This document shows positions 8,090 to 14,456 of a stretch of 28,787 bases of DNA, in pieces (the first letter of the stretch is position 1; each line of letters opens with the position of its first letter). A program made the position numbers and the translations under genes. The notes below the pieces were generated by a model. It was not told the DNA's origin. It made no database searches and saw nothing but the letters and a program-made list of their open reading frames with translations. Origin of the DNA: a virus; the IMG/VR virus record IMGVR_UViG_3300025266_000034, positions 1-28,787 of that record. One strand, written 5' to 3'.

Positions 8090-8679
8090 CCCCCATTGAC
8101 TATTGAAATTTGCGGCTCGTCCTGTTGTGTTTTCGTCTCCGCTGCTAGTGAAGAGGCTAGCGTAACTTTTAGTAAGTCTGCCTCTAAAAGAAAAAAAAAC
8201 TGTAACGCTCCTAGAACTATAGAGGCGGGCATAACTTTCATTGCTTCGTGGTAGTTGTCTCCTGTGTAATCTTGTAAGGTATATTTACCTTTAGCTTTTA
8301 AAGCTACGGGTCTATATAAAACTGCCATAGCCTTATACATTGTGTCCCAATCGCCGACGTTGTTTTCTATGTCTACGAACTCGCCAAATGTTAAATTGTC
8401 TAGCTGCGGTACAAATCCGAACTCTACACCACCCATAGAAAATCTAGTTATTAATTGTGTCTTTTCGTCTAGTGCTTTATTTAATACAGTTGTAATTTTT
8501 TGTATCTCTGAAATTTTAATAGTTAAAGCCTCTGCTGTTTTTACACCGCAAAATATCTCTAGCATTTTTAGTCCTGCGTATTGTTCGTCGTCTTCGTTGT
8601 CAAACGCTTTTACAAATCTACTATATTGGTCTAAGGTTATGTCGTGTAAAGTTGTAGGTACTTCTAGCTTTAGTTTCAT
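8074..8679 (-). CDS. Tail assembly chaperone, short form (G-like)
   Basis: A 201-residue soluble protein starting MKLKLEVPTTLHDITLDQYS. A conserved-looking block FGEFVDIENNVGDWDTMYKAMAVLYRP (about residues 99-125) is followed by Y..Y.GDNY and a hydrophobic helix VLGALQFFFLLEADLL (about 155-170). This is a protein type I associate with tail genes of Bacteroidota siphophages. The protein ends in ISIVNGGGITV, encoded over the run of five Gs where a -1 shift opens the downstream frame. It is the first gene after the strong terminator at 8726..8750 and has its own late-promoter-like motif 14 bases upstream, so it probably starts the tail transcript. Confidence 0.7.
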   Translation of the reverse strand: MKLKLEVPTTLHDITLDQYSRFVKAFDNEDDEQYAGLKMLEIFCGVKTAEALTIKISEIQKITTVLNKALDEKTQLITRFSMGGVEFGFVPQLDNLTFGEFVDIENNVGDWDTMYKAMAVLYRPVALKAKGKYTLQDYTGDNYHEAMKVMPASIVLGALQFFFLLEADLLKVTLASSLAAETKTQQDEPQISIVNGGGITV

Positions 8680-8693
8680 TTTATTACGTTTCT

Positions 8694-8720
8694 AATATAA
8701 CGTTACAATTACAAACTTGC
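8694..8720 (-). promoter_or_regulatory. Late-promoter-like motif GCAAG-N11-AACGTTATATT (tail operon)
   Basis: GCAAG (8720..8716), 11 bases, then AACGTTATATT (8704..8694), 14 bases before the ATG at 8679. It lies between the terminator that ends the accessory region and the first tail gene. It is the least perfect of the five copies (G for A in the upstream box, T for A at the last position). Confidence 0.65.
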
Positions 8721-8725
8721 GTAAA

Positions 8726-8750
8726 CAAAAAAAGCACCCGTTAAGGTGCT
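8726..8750 (-). terminator. Intrinsic terminator ending the accessory gene block
   Basis: Read on the minus strand, AGCACC (8750..8745), a 6-base loop and GGTGCT (8738..8733) form a 6-bp stem, followed at once by seven Ts (8732..8726). There is no T-run on the other side, so it acts leftward. It isolates the small-gene block from the tail operon. Confidence 0.88.
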
Positions 8751-8832
8751 GTGTTAAATACTCTTTTTATAGTGTCTCTTGTGTGTTGCTATTCAAAGCC
8801 TAGAGTGCTATAATTTTGTTTCTAAGCGAGTT

Positions 8833-9132
8833 TTAGTCGGCTAGGGTAGCCTTGGTATGCTCGGTGTCTAAATCATCCGATACGTCCCAATAATTAATAA
8901 CACTACTATAGCCGTGTAAATAAGTATCGCTAAACTCTTGGCATTTCTTACGAGTTCCCTCGAAGACTACATTAGGTATTGTCTCTAGTACGTAATGGTC
9001 TTTTAGTTTTAGGTTATTCTCTACTAGGCTTGCCTGTAGAATTTCTTTTTTTAATTTTCTAAGTTGGTGTTGTAGCCAAACGTTATCGCCGCTTGCTGCA
9101 TAGTCTTGTAATAATTGCATTGTATCTGTCAT
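8833..9132 (-). CDS. Unknown accessory protein (99 aa)
   Basis: A 99-residue protein of unknown family. A helical N-terminal half contains HQLRKLKKEILQ, and a C-terminal half contains FSDTYLHGYSSVINYWDVSDD. It has no membrane segment or catalytic motif. It is the last gene of the small accessory block, 82 bases upstream of the terminator. It has the A-rich leader TTTAAAAACCCACGAT in front of the ATG at 9132, like the other genes of this block. Host-takeover or counter-defence roles are common for such short phage genes, but nothing in the sequence shows one. Confidence 0.7.
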   Translation of the reverse strand: MTDTMQLLQDYAASGDNVWLQHQLRKLKKEILQASLVENNLKLKDHYVLETIPNVVFEGTRKKCQEFSDTYLHGYSSVINYWDVSDDLDTEHTKATLAD

Positions 9133-9150
9133 ATCGTGGGTTTTTAAAGG

Positions 9151-9246
9151 TTAAAATTGCTCTTGGTATTCTACTGTGTGAATATTTCCGTTTACGTCTG
9201 CGTAGGTTATAGTGCCTGCGCTCCACTTCTCTAGCTCGTCTCTCAT
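9151..9246 (-). CDS. Very small accessory ORF (31 aa)
   Basis: A 31-residue reading frame starting MRDELEKWSAGTITYADVNG. Its ATG overlaps the stop of the preceding gene as TAATG, and the next gene starts 18 bases after its stop. The tight packing and ordinary codon use favour a real translationally coupled gene, but its length leaves doubt. I do not recognise it. Confidence 0.45.
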   Translation of the reverse strand: MRDELEKWSAGTITYADVNGNIHTVEYQEQF

Positions 9247-9419
9247 TATTTTTTAAGTGTTAAGCCGTAGAAACTAGCTACGTAGTTAATATGTTTCTGT
9301 GTTGTCATACTCCAATACCCTAGTTGGTATAAAAAGTCATTTTCTATTGTAGCTACGTGTGTGTTATAGCTAAATACTTTATCGCCTAGTACTCTTAAAT
9401 TTTGTTTATATTTCATCAT
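9246..9419 (-). CDS. Small protein (57 aa) resembling the DUF8033-type phage/host family
   Basis: A 57-residue protein starting MMKYKQNLRVLGDKVFSYNT. The centre VATIENDF, then YQLGYWSMTTQKHINYVAS, recalls a small protein family that I know from Bacteroidota phages and hosts, in which a Y-W-S/T-T-KHINYVA block is the hallmark. The function is unknown to me. Either of two adjacent ATGs (9419 or 9416) could be the start. The leader is A-rich (AAAAACAAAACGATATG). It overlaps the 31-residue frame by one base. Confidence 0.6.
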   Translation of the reverse strand: MMKYKQNLRVLGDKVFSYNTHVATIENDFLYQLGYWSMTTQKHINYVASFYGLTLKK

Positions 9420-9431
9420 ATCGTTTTGTTT

Positions 9432-9716
9432 TTAAATTAAGTCGCCCCATTGTCCGCCCGTAAACTCTTCGTTTAACTCTAGGCTACCGTCGGGGTGTAT
9501 TGTCGGTATTGAATAACTAAAGCTACCGTCCGCCCATTCTGCCGCTTCGTCCATAGATTCGTATATCTCGTCTAGGCTTGTAAACTTCAAAACTTTAGAG
9601 GTGCTGCAACCGTCGCAATCTCTAGCGTCATAGTTTATTAAAATGTAAGAGTCTTTAATTAGTCTTTTTAAAATTTCGTTTTCGCTTTTTAAGTCGTAAT
9701 TTATTCTTATACTCAT
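9432..9716 (-). CDS. Unknown acidic accessory protein (94 aa)
   Basis: A 94-residue acidic protein starting MSIRINYDLKSENEILKRLI, with a C-x2-C pair in the middle (DARDCDGCSTSK) and an acidic tail containing AAEWADGSF and EEFTGGQWGD. Net negative charge and small size recall DNA-mimic or host-factor-binding phage proteins, but no motif proves that. Its leader TTTAAAAACCGACACA before the ATG is the typical early-gene leader of this genome. It sits inside a run of similar-sized unknown genes. Confidence 0.7.
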   Translation of the reverse strand: MSIRINYDLKSENEILKRLIKDSYILINYDARDCDGCSTSKVLKFTSLDEIYESMDEAAEWADGSFSYSIPTIHPDGSLELNEEFTGGQWGDLI

Positions 9717-9741
9717 TGTGTCGGTTTTTAAAGGTTAAAAA

Positions 9742-9966
9742 TTATATTGTGTTTGCAAAAAATTGCGGGTACTTTTCGGATATTACCTCTACAGTAAGAC
9801 GAAACCCTGTATAACTGTCTAGGGTCTTTTCTGTTGCTACGTCGTAAACTTCTATATGAGCTACTTCGTCGGGTGTTTCGTAAGTAAAGTAAATTTCTTT
9901 AGTGCCTACTTTATCTGTCTTAACTGCTTGCTGTACTTTCCATAATAAATCGTCAAATTGTCTCAT
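9742..9966 (-). CDS. Unknown accessory protein (74 aa)
   Basis: A 74-residue protein starting MRQFDDLLWKVQQAVKTDKV, with a helix followed by three predicted strands (KEIYFTYETP, VAHIEVYDV, FRLTVEVI) and a short tail. It has no recognised domain, cysteine pair or membrane segment. The leader TTTAAAACAAACACA precedes the ATG at 9966. It is 10 bases from the upstream stop and 25 bases from the next start, in the same operon as its neighbours. Confidence 0.68.
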   Translation of the reverse strand: MRQFDDLLWKVQQAVKTDKVGTKEIYFTYETPDEVAHIEVYDVATEKTLDSYTGFRLTVEVISEKYPQFFANTI

Positions 9967-9976
9967 TGTGTTTGTT

Positions 9977-10177
9977 TTAAAGTTGGTTAATGTCTGTAGT
10001 TTGAATTGGCATAAATACGTTGTATTCGGGGTGTTCGTTTATTAGCTCTATAACGTGGTAGGGGTTGTTATAGTTTACGTCCTGCGTTTCGTCGTCCTCA
10101 AATACTATGGTTACGCCCATTATGTTATTAATTGTAAAATATTTGTGTATTGCTTGTTCCGTATATGGGTCTATCAT
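9977..10177 (-). CDS. Unknown acidic accessory protein (66 aa)
   Basis: A 66-residue, clearly acidic protein starting MIDPYTEQAIHKYFTINNIM, followed by VTIVFEDDETQDV and HVIELINEHPEYNVFMPIQ. The pattern of helix, strand, acidic turn, helix and strand suggests a compact alpha-beta domain. I do not recognise the family. It lies in the middle of the small-gene operon with an A-rich leader. Confidence 0.65.
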   Translation of the reverse strand: MIDPYTEQAIHKYFTINNIMGVTIVFEDDETQDVNYNNPYHVIELINEHPEYNVFMPIQTTDINQL

Positions 10178-10196
10178 TTTTTTAAGTTTTAAAGGT

Positions 10197-10508
10197 TTAT
10201 ACCATTTCCATTTTACCTAGTTTATTTCTAGTCTTTATATAAGTGCATCCGCTGTCTAGGGTCGCTATATCTAAGATAGTAAACTCGTCATACTCTCTGT
10301 CATACATTGCCTCAAAGTTAGCGTAGCCGCTGTAGTATTTAATGTCGTCGCTGTCGTATAGCTCAAAAAAATCATTTAAGCCTAGTAGCCTACGTCTTTT
10401 TACTTCTTTGTCTGTGGCTCTGTAGCCGTCTAAGAAATTATTTAATATACAAAAATACGGTGTGTTGTCTTTTTTACTCGTCCAAAATCTTGCTTTATCG
10501 TTTATCAT
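10197..10508 (-). CDS. Unknown accessory protein (103 aa)
   Basis: A 103-residue protein starting MINDKARFWTSKKDNTPYFC. A basic patch KEVKRRRLLGLNDF (about residues 34-47) precedes a very acidic, tyrosine-rich stretch (YDSDDIKYYSGYANFEAMYDREYDEF, with the run split across about 50-75). The end is basic. No known domain is evident. It follows an 84-base gap that contains only an imperfect hairpin, and has an A-rich leader. Confidence 0.68.
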   Translation of the reverse strand: MINDKARFWTSKKDNTPYFCILNNFLDGYRATDKEVKRRRLLGLNDFFELYDSDDIKYYSGYANFEAMYDREYDEFTILDIATLDSGCTYIKTRNKLGKMEMV

Positions 10509-10592
10509 TTTTTTAGTTTTAAATTTGTTAAAGGGCTAAACTATTTTAACCCCTTATACTATCTTGTCATTCCTTTTCGGTTTGCGATAGTT

Positions 10593-10850
10593 TTATTTAT
10601 TTGTAGCTTCTAATTCCCACTCGTCATAAAATTGATTCATTTCTTTTTGTGAGTCAAAATATACAGGCGCTGCGCCTGCTGCGATACAGTTAGACGTACA
10701 TTCGTAATATGTTTTATACCACATTGGTACTAAATTTTCGCTGTGTACGTGGTATTTTTTTACCTCGCTACATTCTACTTTGTAGCCCTTATATACTTGC
10801 TCGTCTAAATTTACTGTTCTTATTACTTCTCTAGTTTCTGTAGTTTTCAT
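10593..10850 (-). CDS. Unknown accessory protein (85 aa)
   Basis: An 85-residue protein starting MKTTETREVIRTVNLDEQVY. It has single cysteines in VECSEVKKYHVH and in YYECTSNCIAAGAAPVYF (C-x3-C), and an acidic helical end. The hydrophobic IAAGAAPVYF is too short for a membrane span. Just before the leader is a GGGGT-loop-ACCCC hairpin (about 10867..10882) without a T-run, which might tune translation or transcription. No family recognised. Confidence 0.68.
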   Translation of the reverse strand: MKTTETREVIRTVNLDEQVYKGYKVECSEVKKYHVHSENLVPMWYKTYYECTSNCIAAGAAPVYFDSQKEMNQFYDEWELEATNK

Positions 10851-10890
10851 TATATGGTTTTTAAGTGGGGTTTTTACACCCCGATTATTA

Positions 10891-11211
10891 TTACGCTTTA
10901 TCTACTTTAGGTGTATGTCTCTCTAAACTTACTAGTGATAAATCTTTTAATTTAATTCTAACTTTTATAGGATTACTGAATATGTCAAACGTATATAAGT
11001 TTAAAGCTCCTCTTGTAATGCTTTCTATATTGTAAGAGTTTATACCGTTTAAGCCCTCTTTACCAATCATAAAGTTATTTAAGCCCTCGTTGCTGTTGTA
11101 CTTCTCTATAACGTAGTTGTATGTCCTGTCTAAACAGTCGCCTATCGTATATTCTACGGTTAATTTATCGTTTAATTTCATTGTTTCTAATACTTCGTTT
11201 AAATTTTTCAT
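10891..11211 (-). CDS. Unknown accessory protein (106 aa), first gene of the small-gene block
   Basis: A 106-residue protein starting MKNLNEVLETMKLNDKLTVE, mixed alpha-beta, ending in a basic strand-rich part (FSNPIKVRIKLKDLSLVSLE) and a lysine tail. I see no known domain. It is the first gene after the 278-base non-coding stretch that follows the large terminase, so that stretch probably carries the promoter for the whole block down to the terminator at 8726. Confidence 0.68.
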   Translation of the reverse strand: MKNLNEVLETMKLNDKLTVEYTIGDCLDRTYNYVIEKYNSNEGLNNFMIGKEGLNGINSYNIESITRGALNLYTFDIFSNPIKVRIKLKDLSLVSLERHTPKVDKA

Positions 11212-11489
11212 TTTGTTATATGGTTTTTATTGCGGGCTTAATTGCCCTGTTATTGTACTTGCCGAAAACCTACTTTTTTAACCGTACCTAGCTCTGTTAT
11301 TTATATGGTCGTAGCCATAAACTGTGCTTACTTCTAGCGTTTATTAGTAGTCAATATGTCAAAGAATAGAGGGACGTCTTTTAGGGGTAGTGTCGCCCAA
11401 CACCTCAATATACATTATATATAGATATTTACAGCTATGTTTATAACTATATTAACAAAACTTTAACAGTAAGATTTTAGTGGTAGTAA
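11212..11489. other. 278-base non-coding stretch between terminase and accessory block
   Basis: I find no convincing gene here. The longest frames are an 18-codon one on the minus strand and a 22-codon one on the plus strand. The terminase-proximal part is very AT-rich (TATATAATG and similar). The centre (about 11370..11405) is more GC-rich, with a short hairpin of GTGT and ACAC arms and a GACGTC palindrome. A GGGC-loop-GCCC hairpin lies near 11231..11248. The late-promoter motif is absent. A leader or promoter region for the accessory block is the likely role. Confidence 0.5.
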
Positions 11490-12665
11490 TTAGCGTATTG
11501 CGTAGCGTCCTACGTTGGGTTTGGATAGCTTTTTAAAAATAGAATATCTAATACTATCGACGCTGTGGTTGAATTTATCTACGGGTTTATTTAAAAGGTT
11601 TCCGTTTTTGTCTTCGACCCATTTGTAGTTGCGAAATTCCTGTAGAGTATTAGAGCTGCGAGTAGTTACGTATATGTTATAACGTTTCATTAAATCAATA
11701 CCCATTAAGATACTGTCTTTGCCTTTTGTCGCTGCTTTACAGTTCCACCCGAAACGGTGTAGTTCGTCTATACTTTTAGGCTCGCTACTATCTGCAAAAA
11801 TTTCATCTTGCCTAGTAAGTCCTAGGTCTAGTAATTTGTTATGTATGTCTCGGTTTGTCATTCCGTACTCATAGAATAACTCATTAATATATAGAGAATT
11901 ACCTAGTACATAGGTTTCTACCAACACCGACGGGTCATTTACAAAACCCCAATCTAAACCTTTTGAGACTAGCTTTGCTTCGGGCGGTATCTCTTCGCAC
12001 TCGTTTACTTTAAATATTGTAGCCCTGTTGCGTCCGACTTGCCCTAGCCCGTACACTCGCCAATAGTCGGGGTCGGTATCTTCTAGTCTTTCGATTTCGT
12101 CTACTAAAGTTTGCTCTAAAAATTTATTGTCTTTGTAAGTTGTAATAGTAAATTGCGAGTCTTCTCTAGTCTTTACTTTTGTGTATATCCACGAATACTC
12201 GTCCGACGGGTTGTAGTCCATTATTACGCTAGGGTCGCCCTCTACACCTACAGTCCTAAATATAATCTGTGTAAAGGCGTCGTAGGTCATTTCGTTACAT
12301 TCGTTTAAAAATGCTAAATTTCTTTTACGTCCTTTTAATCTGCTAGCTTGGTCTACGCTTACAAACTCAAAAAGATTGCCGTTTAGTTTATACTCGCTAT
12401 TAGATTTGTTGTGGTTTTGGTCTTTGTATAAATCGTGTTCTTTTAGTATGTCGAAAAAATCACGCATAACTGTAGCCCTTAGTGCGGGGTACGTAGAACG
12501 AAATATAGTTATAGTTTTACCCGTGTGTCTTTGGCAATAAGAAAAAATTAGCCATAGCATAGAGTTGTAGGTTTTTCCGCTTCTCGTCCCACCTTGCAAA
12601 ATTACTATTTTTTTGTCTGTGTCCTCTAAATATCGCCAAACTACATTTGTTTGTATCTCGCTCAT
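11490..12665 (-). CDS. terL: Terminase large subunit
   Basis: A 391-residue DNA-packaging motor of the PBSX/terminase_3 type. The ATPase has the Walker A motif GGTRSGKT (residues 25-32) and a Walker B-like LAFLNE (117-122) with the catalytic glutamate E122; Asn replaces the usual Asp before it, which is common in this group. The nuclease half carries acidic residues in GLDWG, FADSSEP and HSVDS, the three places expected for the RuvC-like metal site. The ATG at 12665 overlaps the small-subunit stop as TAATG. The protein cuts concatemers and pumps DNA through the portal. Confidence 0.93.
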   Translation of the reverse strand: MSEIQTNVVWRYLEDTDKKIVILQGGTRSGKTYNSMLWLIFSYCQRHTGKTITIFRSTYPALRATVMRDFFDILKEHDLYKDQNHNKSNSEYKLNGNLFEFVSVDQASRLKGRKRNLAFLNECNEMTYDAFTQIIFRTVGVEGDPSVIMDYNPSDEYSWIYTKVKTREDSQFTITTYKDNKFLEQTLVDEIERLEDTDPDYWRVYGLGQVGRNRATIFKVNECEEIPPEAKLVSKGLDWGFVNDPSVLVETYVLGNSLYINELFYEYGMTNRDIHNKLLDLGLTRQDEIFADSSEPKSIDELHRFGWNCKAATKGKDSILMGIDLMKRYNIYVTTRSSNTLQEFRNYKWVEDKNGNLLNKPVDKFNHSVDSIRYSIFKKLSKPNVGRYAIR

Positions 12666-13000
12666 TACTCAATAACTTTGACGGTAAATTCTTTTAGGTC
12701 TGTTACCTCTACTTGCTGCCTCTCTATATACCCTCTGTGCTTTGCTTTACTCTTTAAATAGAATATAATGCTAGCGGTATCTAATTGTTTTATTTTTTCA
12801 TAAAGTTGCGACTCTACAAAGTCTATAGCAAACTCGTTAATTTCGGAAACTCTTTGCTTATATTCGGGGTCTTCTTTTATCCACCTATAGTGCGTAGCCC
12901 TAGATACTTTTACATTAATACAGCTAGTAGAGACTATGCCTAAATTATATTCTAGTTGTTCTAATAGCCTCTCTTTGCTTTGCTCTTGGTCGTATAACAT
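12665..13000 (-). CDS. terS: Terminase small subunit
   Basis: A 111-residue protein with an N-terminal helix-turn-helix (INVKVSRATHYRWIKEDPEY, about residues 28-47) and a helical oligomerisation region, IDFVESQLYEKIKQL, after it. This is the standard layout of small terminases, which recognise the packaging site and load the large subunit. It directly precedes and overlaps terL. Its ATG lies 3 bases after a late-promoter-like motif, which separates packaging genes from the early block upstream. Confidence 0.85.
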   Translation of the reverse strand: MLYDQEQSKERLLEQLEYNLGIVSTSCINVKVSRATHYRWIKEDPEYKQRVSEINEFAIDFVESQLYEKIKQLDTASIIFYLKSKAKHRGYIERQQVEVTDLKEFTVKVIE

Positions 13001-13003
13001 ACC

Positions 13004-13030
13004 TATATAACGTTATATTTAAAAATTTGC
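13004..13030 (-). promoter_or_regulatory. Late-promoter-like motif GCAAA-N11-AACGTTATATA (terminase)
   Basis: GCAAA (13030..13026), 11 bases and AACGTTATATA (13014..13004), 3 bases before the terS ATG. The downstream box is part of the perfect palindrome TATAACGTTATA. The upstream box lies in the last codons of the DnaA-like gene, so the motif is kept inside coding sequence. Confidence 0.7.
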
Positions 13031-13570
13031 CTGCATACCGTCTGCTGCTTTACTTAATATAACCTCTTGCTTCTCTATAGCTCTAAGCAAGTCTAGTTGA
13101 TTTTCGGGTACTATTTCCATTTCGGGATAGTTTCCCACAAACTTAGAACTATTAACGTCTATGTTGTTTATGATTTTATGCGCTAGGTATTTTATCTGCT
13201 GCAAACCTTTTTGTGTTTTAACTTTCATTATCAAATTAAATATCGTTTCGTACTGTCTTAGCGTTACCTCTGTCTGTAGTATTTCTATTAGGTATTCGTT
13301 TAAATCTTTACGTCTGTATTTTATTTCATTAGAGAAATTTTTTACACTATATAAAATCGTGCAATGCGAGCGTTTGCTAAAACCTTTTCGTTGGTAGAAT
13401 TTAGCTATAGCCTCTAAAGTAAAACCGTACTCGTTTCGCATTATGGTATCAAATAAACCTCTACAGTCTACAAAGTCCTGCTGCTTACGTGGGTTGAATA
13501 TATCCGTACCCGTATAGTTTATTACCAAATCTGCGACTTGCTGAAATTTAGTTGCTTTGTAATTTATCAT
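13019..13570 (-). CDS. DNA-binding protein with DnaA domain IV-like HTH
   Basis: A 183-residue protein whose residues about 28-77 match the C-terminal DNA-binding domain of DnaA. A basic start is followed by FVDCRGLFDTIMRNEYGFTLEAI and the signature-like SHCTILYSVK (68-77), where DnaA has D-H-T/S-T-V/I-L. The AAA ATPase part of DnaA is absent. The rest is helical and basic, ending in a stretch with PENQLDLLRAIEKQE. It could bind a phage origin or DnaA-box-like sites, repress or recruit host DnaA, or act with terminase. Its position as the last early gene before terS allows either. The HTH call is good; the role is inference. Confidence 0.7.
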   Translation of the reverse strand: MINYKATKFQQVADLVINYTGTDIFNPRKQQDFVDCRGLFDTIMRNEYGFTLEAIAKFYQRKGFSKRSHCTILYSVKNFSNEIKYRRKDLNEYLIEILQTEVTLRQYETIFNLIMKVKTQKGLQQIKYLAHKIINNIDVNSSKFVGNYPEMEIVPENQLDLLRAIEKQEVILSKAADGMQANF

Positions 13571-13685
13571 CTTCTGTGATTTTATCTAGTATATTACTAT
13601 TAGTTTGTACCCTTAAATAAAGCTGCGCTATTACCCTCTCTAGGGTTGTTATTCTTTGTTGCTGTGTAAGTTTTTTTTGTCTCAT
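13548..13685 (-). CDS. Small coiled-coil protein (45 aa)
   Basis: A 45-residue frame starting MRQKKLTQQQRITTLERVIA, with a heptad-like helix to about residue 40. Its ATG overlaps the upstream stop as TAATG and its end overlaps the DnaA-like gene start by 23 bases. The double overlap supports a real, coupled gene. Function unknown; the basic N-terminus and coiled coil would suit a small DNA- or protein-binding partner. Confidence 0.55.
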   Translation of the reverse strand: MRQKKLTQQQRITTLERVIAQLYLRVQTNSNILDKITEDDKLQSN

Positions 13686-14083
13686 TATTTACGTTTAAAA
13701 GTTTCGCTTTCGTCTTCTCCAAATACTCCCATACTATACAAACCGCATAGCTTTAAGGTCGCCCTACTCATAGCTCGCTTTTCTGCCATTTCCATTACAT
13801 ACCACGTATTAGTACTACCCTCTCCATAGCTATTGCCTTTTAAAGCACTACCGAATGTTTCTATAGTTTCTGTGTCTTTTACAAAAGCTCGTTTAGCTAC
13901 CGCTTTAATTACTGCGAAATTAGATTCGCACTTTATAACTTCGTATTTTATTTCTATATTCTCTGCTGCTATTATACGCTCAATACCACTCCTAGTAATA
14001 ATAGTGTAGTGTTGGTGCTTGAAAAAATCTTCTGCTGTTAAATTGTATAGCTTATATAATTCTGTAAGTTTATCTCTATTCAT
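13685..14083 (-). CDS. Possible single-strand annealing / recombination protein (132 aa)
   Basis: A 132-residue protein. The C-terminal part, TWYVMEMAEKRAMSRATLKL (about residues 97-116) followed by GVFGEDESETF, recalls the EMAEKRAxxRA block of phage Rad52/ERF-like annealing proteins. The N-terminal half has strands around IEIKYEVIKCESNFAVIKAVAKR. It lies two small genes downstream of an exonuclease VIII-like nuclease, and such pairs are the usual phage recombination unit. The family call is tentative, since the length is short for a full annealing protein. Confidence 0.5.
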   Translation of the reverse strand: MNRDKLTELYKLYNLTAEDFFKHQHYTIITRSGIERIIAAENIEIKYEVIKCESNFAVIKAVAKRAFVKDTETIETFGSALKGNSYGEGSTNTWYVMEMAEKRAMSRATLKLCGLYSMGVFGEDESETFKRK

Positions 14084-14087
14084 TTTT

Positions 14088-14267
14088 TTAAATTTTAGTT
14101 ATTCGATTAATTGCGCTGTCAAGTAAATACTTAAACATTTTACCATTCTTTTTTATTCTAGGGGTAATATAAAAACGTGCTGCCTTTTGCGTTTTGTTAT
14201 TTATTATCCTATAAGAGTTACCCCCGTCTCGTCTATCTCTTACTTCTAAGGTATAACTAACTAGCAT
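14088..14267 (-). CDS. Unknown small basic protein (59 aa)
   Basis: A 59-residue, strongly basic protein starting MLVSYTLEVRDRRDGGNSYR and ending in a helix KMFKYLLDSAINRITKI. Its ATG overlaps the stop of the preceding gene (ATGCTAG), and it ends 4 bases before the next start. High Arg and Lys content suggests nucleic-acid binding, without a motif to confirm it. Confidence 0.65.
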   Translation of the reverse strand: MLVSYTLEVRDRRDGGNSYRIINNKTQKAARFYITPRIKKNGKMFKYLLDSAINRITKI

Positions 14268-14443
14268 TTACCCTCTTCTTTGTCTGCGTCTATTTTCGCT
14301 GTTAAGTCTAGGTAATTTCTAGTACCGTATTTTGGTACTCTAAGTTGGTAATTTATTCTTACGTCTGTAATGTTTTTATCCTTACCCGCGTGTAGCTCTA
14401 TTTGCTTTCGTAATGCTTCCCATACTATGTCTTCAATTATCAT
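14261..14443 (-). CDS. Unknown small protein (60 aa)
   Basis: A 60-residue protein. I chose the ATG at 14443 (MIIEDIVWEALRKQIELHAG) because the A-rich leader TTTAAAACAAAAAACGAT lies directly before it; the frame extends upstream only to a TTG that has no such leader. Helix followed by strands (ITDVRINYQLRVP, LDLTAKID), ending EEGKC. No known domain. It lies between the nuclease and the annealing candidate. Confidence 0.65.
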   Translation of the reverse strand: MIIEDIVWEALRKQIELHAGKDKNITDVRINYQLRVPKYGTRNYLDLTAKIDADKEEGKC

Positions 14444-14456
14444 ATCGTTTTTTGTT

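Noticed and set aside
10867-10882. GGGGT-loop-ACCCC hairpin as terminator
   Set aside because: No T-run follows on either strand; at most a leader structure for the 85-residue gene.
11340-11430. Small frames of 18 and 22 codons in the gap after terminase
   Set aside because: Too short, no leader, and no similarity or coupling to neighbours.
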